From: Camellia lanceoleosa
Lineage: Eukaryota > Streptophyta > Magnoliopsida > Ericales > Theaceae
Length of the DNA: 64,000 bases
Assembly (NCBI GenBank): GCA_025200525.1
Contig: CM045758.1
Coordinates: forward strand, 65,532,598-65,596,597
Direction: 5' to 3'
Below the pieces are notes generated by a model. That model was given only the letters and a program-made list of their open reading frames with translations. It had not been told where the DNA came from and ran no database searches. A program made the position numbers and the translations under genes. Below, piece after piece: positions 60,801 to 64,000 of the stretch (within the stretch, counting starts at the first letter, position 1; every line of letters begins with the position of its first letter).

Positions 60801-61711
60801 GGTTTATTCCACTCCAGCCCCTAAATCTCTTTACCCCTTCTTTTCTACTTACCAAAAACCAAAAAAAAAGGTTGTTCAGTTAGGTTAGTGGAACTACTTT
60901 TCACTCTCTGTTAGAGAATTGAAGAGGGGTATGTTTTCTTTTTAATCTTTAAGTTCTGTTTCTTGGAAATAGCTTTTTTCTTGAGCTTGAAATTGGCACT
61001 CATTCTAAGAGGTTTTCTCAAATACTTTGCTTTACATTGTGCAGATTGATGTGGAGAATCCATGTGTGATTATGAGTCAAGACAAAAGCAGAGAATTCTT
61101 GCATTCAGGGAATGACAAAGATAAATTCAAGGTGAGATGTTGTAGTTGAGAAGAACTGTTGCAGATTTTTTGTCAGTGCATGTGGGTTTCAATATCTTTT
61201 GTCCGTTGCATTTACAAATTACAACAGGAGGTTAATGACTTTCCTCTATGCTTATTACTCTCCAAGCTGGTGTGCAGACTGTTTTGCATTCTCATGTGTT
61301 TTTGTTCTTTCTTCTTCTTCTTCTTCTTCTCTCCATTGGTTGAAAAGTGGGGTGTTGGTGTTTGTGCTTTACTAATAATATATTACTCAGTTCTTTTTCA
61401 AAGCAACACTTCTCCATCAAGTGGATGAACTCTTGAGGAGTATTAGGAATCAGCTGGCTGAAGCAAGTGAAATGGTTGAAGAGCTAGAATCCTCAATAAG
61501 ACCCATACAGAAAGAACTTGATGAGTTGCAACTAAAGATTAAAAACATGGAGCATGTAGAAGAAATATCTCAACAGGCACAGCTGTTAAAGAAGAAGCTT
61601 GCATGGTCATGGGTATATGATGTGGACAAGCAGATCCAGGGACAAAGTATAAAGATTGATACACTGAAAAGCCGTATACCTAAATGCCAAGCCCGGATTG
61701 ATCGACAAATT
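43074..61711 (+). CDS. SMC6: SMC6, structural maintenance of chromosomes 6 (5' part, six exons)
   Basis: SMC6 is the ATPase that pairs with SMC5 and NSE proteins in the nuclear SMC5/6 complex for DNA repair, replication-fork stability and sister-chromatid recombination. Exons: 43074-43230, 43369-43474, 45215-45348, 49266-49321, 61045-61131 and 61391-61711, all with GT-AG borders and matching phases (1, 2, 1, 0, 0), giving 287 residues. The Walker A site GQNGSGKSA (residues 49-57) spans exons 1 and 2. IRLENFMCHSKLEIELG is typical of SMC6. SQDKSREFLHSGNDKDKFK (about 162-180) ends the N-terminal ATPase part. The coiled coil starts in exon 6 (LAEASEMVEELESS, KKLAWSWVYDVD). The chosen ATG opens exon 1 in frame, after a (GA)n leader. 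The hinge and C-terminal ATPase lie beyond the window. Introns of 3.9 and 11.7 kb are full of TEs, yet no exon is damaged. Confidence 0.96.
43369..43474 (+). CDS. SMC6: SMC6 exon 2
   Basis: Completes Walker A (SGKSA) and encodes ILTALCVAFGCRAKGTQRAA. Acceptor ataggc, donor gtttgt. Confidence 0.95.
44150..44480 (+). pseudogene. LINE retrotransposon remnant (C-terminal region)
   Basis: The frames KWLWRFDCEK-stop, GVVESKYGCIWGK and, in another frame, VGLWKGIRSGWDSFSSHI-stop-FVVGSGVEVRFL match the conserved region after the reverse transcriptase in plant LINEs. Stops and a frame change show it is dead. It is confined to the SMC6 intron. Confidence 0.75.
44726..44873. mobile_element. Tourist-like MITE, 148 bp
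   Basis: Ends ggccaagtttggg and ccaaacttggcc are inverted repeats. The TSD TAA lies at 44723-44725 and 44874-44876. Inner arms (aataagtgcacttttt / aataagtgtactttttt) are also related. Confidence 0.85.
45215..45348 (+). CDS. SMC6: SMC6 exon 3
   Basis: Encodes YAVVDVEIKNQGEDAFKP through IIIERRISETTSSTALKNGQ. Acceptor acag, donor gttttc. Confidence 0.95.
45646..47882. mobile_element. Solo LTR, 2,237 bp, in SMC6 intron 3
   Basis: Begins tgtcatgacccc and ends ttggttgtcaca. The perfect TSD gatta lies at 45641-45645 and 47883-47887. Start and end resemble the element at 2313-3556. It contains a tgcacgtgc(g/a)gg-type repeat (46684-46805) and no genes. Confidence 0.85.
46684..46810. repeat. Repeated ctgcacgtg motifs within the solo LTR
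   Basis: Three cctgcacgtgcgg, tctgcacgtgcagg and gctgcacgtgtgg copies. Each contains the G-box core CACGTG, so they may be bHLH/bZIP factor sites. Confidence 0.5.
49266..49321 (+). CDS. SMC6: SMC6 exon 4
   Basis: Encodes (G)RKVASRKEDLRELIEHFN. Acceptor ggcag, donor gtgagt. Confidence 0.95.
50077..50500. repeat. Tandem duplication of about 205 bp
   Basis: The block from aggagaggtatctttatatgacc through ggttttaaatta recurs once, with shared accttgggcc, caaattgagaaccagag and aaaatatggaggtt. Confidence 0.8.
51251..51850 (-). pseudogene. Copia gag remnant of the short-LTR element
   Basis: The minus-strand segment YVEFRERGRLVQFLTALSPQ followed by YEAIRGGIFHQSPL is typical of plant copia Gag (FL.GLN..Y..IR..IL...PLP). 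Downstream, EGHWKYNCPKKG-like sequence (51405-51450) is the second half of a CCHC zinc knuckle. Several stops and frame changes. No pol follows. Confidence 0.7.
52709..52720 (-). other. Primer-binding site of the short-LTR element
   Basis: Minus-strand tggtatcaaagc directly adjoins the LTR. Confidence 0.85.
53325..53381. repeat. Compound (CT)n(CA)n microsatellite
   Basis: About 8 CT units, then about 12 CA units, then cgcacgcacg. Confidence 0.9.
53585..54139. mobile_element. Inverted-repeat DNA element, 555 bp, non-coding
   Basis: The left end acctatgaagcacgggtac is the near-exact reverse complement of the right end gtacccatgcttcataggt. Both arms are rich in gggtac/ggtact motifs, including three tandem tactgg copies at about 53612. 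No TSD was resolved. Confidence 0.75.
54413..55755. mobile_element. Non-autonomous DNA element, 1,343 bp
   Basis: Ends ggtggcatttggta and taccaaacggggcc are inverted repeats. The flanking TAT lies at 54410-54412 and 55756-55758. A GA/CT-rich leader-like block (54690-54900) and a long AT-rich interior follow. No transposase. Probably a deletion derivative of a Harbinger-type element. Confidence 0.65.
56348..56584. mobile_element. Tourist-like MITE, about 235 bp
   Basis: Left cgtttgggatgttggctatttt and right aaaagttgatgccaaacacc are imperfect inverted repeats, with ggctattttaattgac / tagctattttaaccga inside. Confidence 0.55.
57413..60300 (+). mobile_element. TRIM-like miniature LTR element, split by a later insertion
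   Basis: Two copies of an LTR-like unit of about 140 bp starting tgttggtaca are recognised: 57413-57499 continued at 60040-60097, and 60159 to about 60300. Between them are about 60 bp with a primer site, tggtatcagagcc (60098-60110), and a purine tract, gtgagggaggaa (60146-60157). The first copy is interrupted by 57500-60036. The right end is approximate. Confidence 0.7.
57500..60036 (-). mobile_element. Short-LTR retroelement nested in the TRIM-like element
   Basis: LTRs of about 220-228 bp lie at 57500-57721 and 59809-60036 and share aattaggggtaaaacccctaagg. On the minus strand a primer site, tggtatcagagc (59795-59806), adjoins the 5' LTR. A purine tract (aaagagggagagtatga) precedes the 3' LTR. 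gaagc occurs on both sides (57495-57499 and 60040-60044, with 3 extra bases on the right) and may be the TSD. The interior has no recognisable pol; minus-strand fragments near 57855-58430 are unassigned. Confidence 0.8.
61045..61131 (+). CDS. SMC6: SMC6 exon 5
   Basis: Encodes IDVENPCVIMSQDKSREFLH and SGNDKDKFK, 29 codons, phase 0 on both sides. Confidence 0.96.
61310..61332. repeat. (TTC)n microsatellite in SMC6 intron 5
   Basis: About seven ttc units near the acceptor of exon 6. Confidence 0.8.
61391..61711 (+). CDS. SMC6: SMC6 exon 6
   Basis: 107 codons beginning FFFKATLLHQVDELL, entering the coiled coil and ending CQARIDRQI before gtgagt. The next exon was not found in the remaining 2.3 kb. 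Confidence 0.95.
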
Positions 61712-62279
61712 GTGAGTAACAAGCATCTCAGCAATGTTAATTTTTGTTTTTATAATTTGAATTGAAACTTGGCTAACAATTATTTTTGTAAATTTGTTGC
61801 AGTTCCCTTGTTTGTTTGTTTTCCATATGCTCATGCAGAGCACTCTAGGAATATTGAAATGAAAATATAATTCATTTTGATTTTCAGGGATCCTAACTGG
61901 TACTATGTGCTTTTGACTTATGATTGTCTAGTATTTATGATTTACCTGGTTGATTTTTGCTTTGGATAACCCATTATTTAATTGATTCTTTTCATGTTGG
62001 GTTTTCTAAATATATCCTTCTTGAACTTACTGAAATTGCGTAGTTTTTCTTTCTGATCTATCCATTTGTTCATTGGTCTCAATGATGGGTTGGGTTTGTG
62101 TTAATGTTTTGAGATTCAATTGGCCTTGCCTATATAAGTAATAGGTGTTATGGAGGGTTGTAGGTTGTGCTCATAGGAGGGTGCAAGATGTGTGTGCAAA
62201 GCCACAACAATGCCATTATTTGAAATGAGTGTAATGGACAATCTTTTGAAAGAGTGGAAATTTTTTGTTGTAGAGCTAA

Positions 62280-63120
62280 TGTTAACCAGAAGGCAACCCA
62301 GGAATGGGGGTGAATTGGGTTTCTAAATGAATTGCTAAATTAAAAAAAATTAACCCAAATAATAAACAAATTAAAATATGAAGTAATAAAAATGAGTAAT
62401 AAATTAAAATTTAATCCAAATGAGAAATAAATATGAAGCCATAAAATGAGACAAAAAATAAATAAATTAAGTGAAGGGAAGAGAGAGCAAACACAAATTT
62501 TATAGTGGTTTGGCTTAAACCAAGCCTACGTCCACTCCTCAAGATCCTCCTTGAGATTTTTTCACTATTCGTTAAATAGTAGTTATGCTCCTAGCTTCAC
62601 AGGTGCTAGTTAACCTTAACAAGTGATTAACCCCGATCACTCAAACCAACTACTTGTGAATCCGGTGCTAGTCACACCTAACCCAAGTGATTTTATCAAA
62701 AAAATTACTCACCAAAATTATATCTCTTTTACAAGAAAAAATTAAGGGATACAAGACCCTTTTACTATGAAAGCTCAAATTCTCAATAAACTCTCTCAAA
62801 ATAAATTATAACTCAATGAAAATGCACCACACAATGTTTTGAGAATTCTTGAATATCACCAAAATTTTTCTCCACTTCTATGTCTTTTCTTTTCTCCACA
62901 AAGCTTCTTTTATTGGCATAGAAAAAACTAGCCGTTGCAAAGGGATTCTAGGCAAGCTCCTCTTTCCTTCTATTTTTCTTCCATTTGAATTCATTAGCCA
63001 TTTGGACTTGCATCATTCTTGCCAAGGAACACTTCAAATCAATCAAAGGAAGGAAATGAATAAGAAAAGATGTGGAAAGAATTTGAATTGTTTTTTTTTT
63101 TTTTTTTTTAAAATTTTTTT
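62280..63120 (-). mobile_element. Copia-type LTR, minus strand, in SMC6 intron 6
   Basis: Forward start tgttaaccagaaggcaaccc is the reverse complement of an LTR end like ggttgctttttgggtaaca (16832-16850). The stretch aagcctacgtccactcctcaa (62523) is the inverse of the aggagtggacgtaggctt block at 16617. So this is a relative of the copia LTR of the left third, inverted. The right boundary is not resolved; a run of 19 T lies at 63091. Confidence 0.65.
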
Positions 63121-64000
63121 TATATTAAATTAAAATATTTAAAAGATGCACAATAAATTTAGATATTTTTAAATCGGTGCAATCTATATCAAAATGACGA
63201 AATTTATTTTCATATTTTGTGTCAAATGATTGTAAAAAATGTATATTAAAAAATCACAACTTATCTCGTAGTATTTTAGACATCGTCAAAATCAAACCAT
63301 AGGATTAACAACTAAAGTTGATGTTTTTGAGCTCTCTTTTTAGCTTTGGGAGTTTTTATTTGTTTCTTGATTCAGTTTATTCTTTCAGCCTAGCAATCTC
63401 TCTCTCTCTTTGTCTCTTCGTGCGTACATTGTGTATATGGTAGTGAACCCTTGACCTTTTAATGAATTCATTTTATCCATAAATGAAGAAAGAGCTTGAA
63501 GAATGTTTTTTACTTGTACAATCCTTTTGGTTGTATTGGGTGGTTCTCCACACCCAAACTTTCACCTGACACGATCTTGATCATTATTCACCTTCAGTTA
63601 TATTTAATTGTTACAGGACGAACAAACTGGTGTTGAAAATCTACATGTTTAAAGGCTTATACAACAATCTCTTTCTGAAATGAATTATTGAAATGCTATT
63701 GCATGTCTCTTCAGCCTTCTAGAAAAGACTAAGCCTGTGAACTTTCATGATGAGAAGTAATGAGACCCCAGAGTCACTGCTGATTCCTCTGATATTTATG
63801 CCGTTCCAAGATTTATTTGTCTCTGCCATCGTCACTTTCTATTTGATTTACCGTATGATGACAATCAAGTTTTGGATATATTTAGAGTGGTCCATTTACA
63901 CCAAGGTGCTTGTGAAATTGATGTCAAATGTGTAGTAGCTGATTGGTGATTTCATTTTTTAGTCTCACATGCAAAAAATGATTCTCTGACAAGTTTAGTT
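63121..64000 (+). other. SMC6 intron 6 continuation, nothing recognised
   Basis: AT-rich DNA with a short (TC)n at 63398. No exon matching the SMC6 coiled coil was found, so the next exon lies outside the window. Confidence 0.6.

Larger units (their letters stand above)
49322..61044 (+). other. SMC6 intron 4, 11.7 kb
   Basis: Bounded by gtgagt and gtgcag. It contains at least six TE insertions, listed separately. Stretches between them (55760-56340, 56590-57412, 60300-61044) are AT-rich without supported genes. Confidence 0.9.

Noticed and set aside
63616..63655. Candidate SMC6 exon after an acag acceptor
   Set aside because: The reading DEQTGVENLHV ends at a stop at once and does not fit the coiled-coil sequence expected after exon 6.
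63747..63935. 62-residue open frame near the right edge
   Set aside because: Hydrophobic AT-rich translation, no family resemblance, within the SMC6 intron.

Overview
This window looks like nuclear DNA from a dicot-type flowering plant with a repeat-rich genome. It is AT-rich, its genes have canonical GT-AG introns, and nearly everything outside one host gene is transposable element (TE) sequence. The species cannot be named from the sequence. The only convincing host gene is the 5' part of SMC6, a subunit of the SMC5/6 DNA-repair complex. It starts at 43074 on the + strand and runs off the right edge. Six exons encode 287 residues, including the Walker A site and the start of the coiled coil.

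Left third (1-16850): a piece of a long LTR (1 to about 2000) is followed by a decayed copia-type retrotransposon. Its 5' LTR (about 1998-4566) carries a 1.2 kb inserted LTR. A primer-binding site, a broken gag and about 3 kb of non-coding interior follow, and the 3' LTR begins at 8844. That 3' LTR is split by a three-deep stack of solo LTRs (9193-15545, containing 11020-15276, containing 12198-14125). Each solo LTR has its own perfect 5-bp target-site duplication (TSD).

Middle (16851-41100): after spacer DNA and fold-back elements comes a dead PIF/Harbinger-type element (about 22318-33437). It has three gene remnants: a GRF zinc-finger/transmembrane protein, a Myb/SANT-like ORF1 and a DDE transposase. 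A 4.0 kb solo LTR (24155-28169) lies 14 bp before the first of them. Next is a 7,565-bp Mutator-like element (MULE, 33524-41088) with long terminal inverted repeats and an exact 9-bp TSD. It carries a FAR1-like transposase pseudogene on + and, convergent on -, a second GRF zinc-finger/transmembrane gene. The transposase tail is a run of duplicated small symmetric exons.

Right third (41100-64000): two small non-autonomous DNA elements, one filled with a CCA-rich minisatellite, sit just upstream of SMC6. SMC6 introns 3, 4 (11.7 kb) and 6 are filled with a LINE remnant, MITEs, solo LTRs, two short-LTR retroelements and a miniature TRIM-like element split by one of those retroelements.

The TE genes are all broken by stops or frameshifts, so they are fossils here. 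The most unusual theme is that two unrelated DNA-transposon superfamilies in one window both carry a small GRF zinc-finger protein with a predicted C-terminal membrane anchor. No tRNA, rRNA, CRISPR or other RNA genes were recognised.
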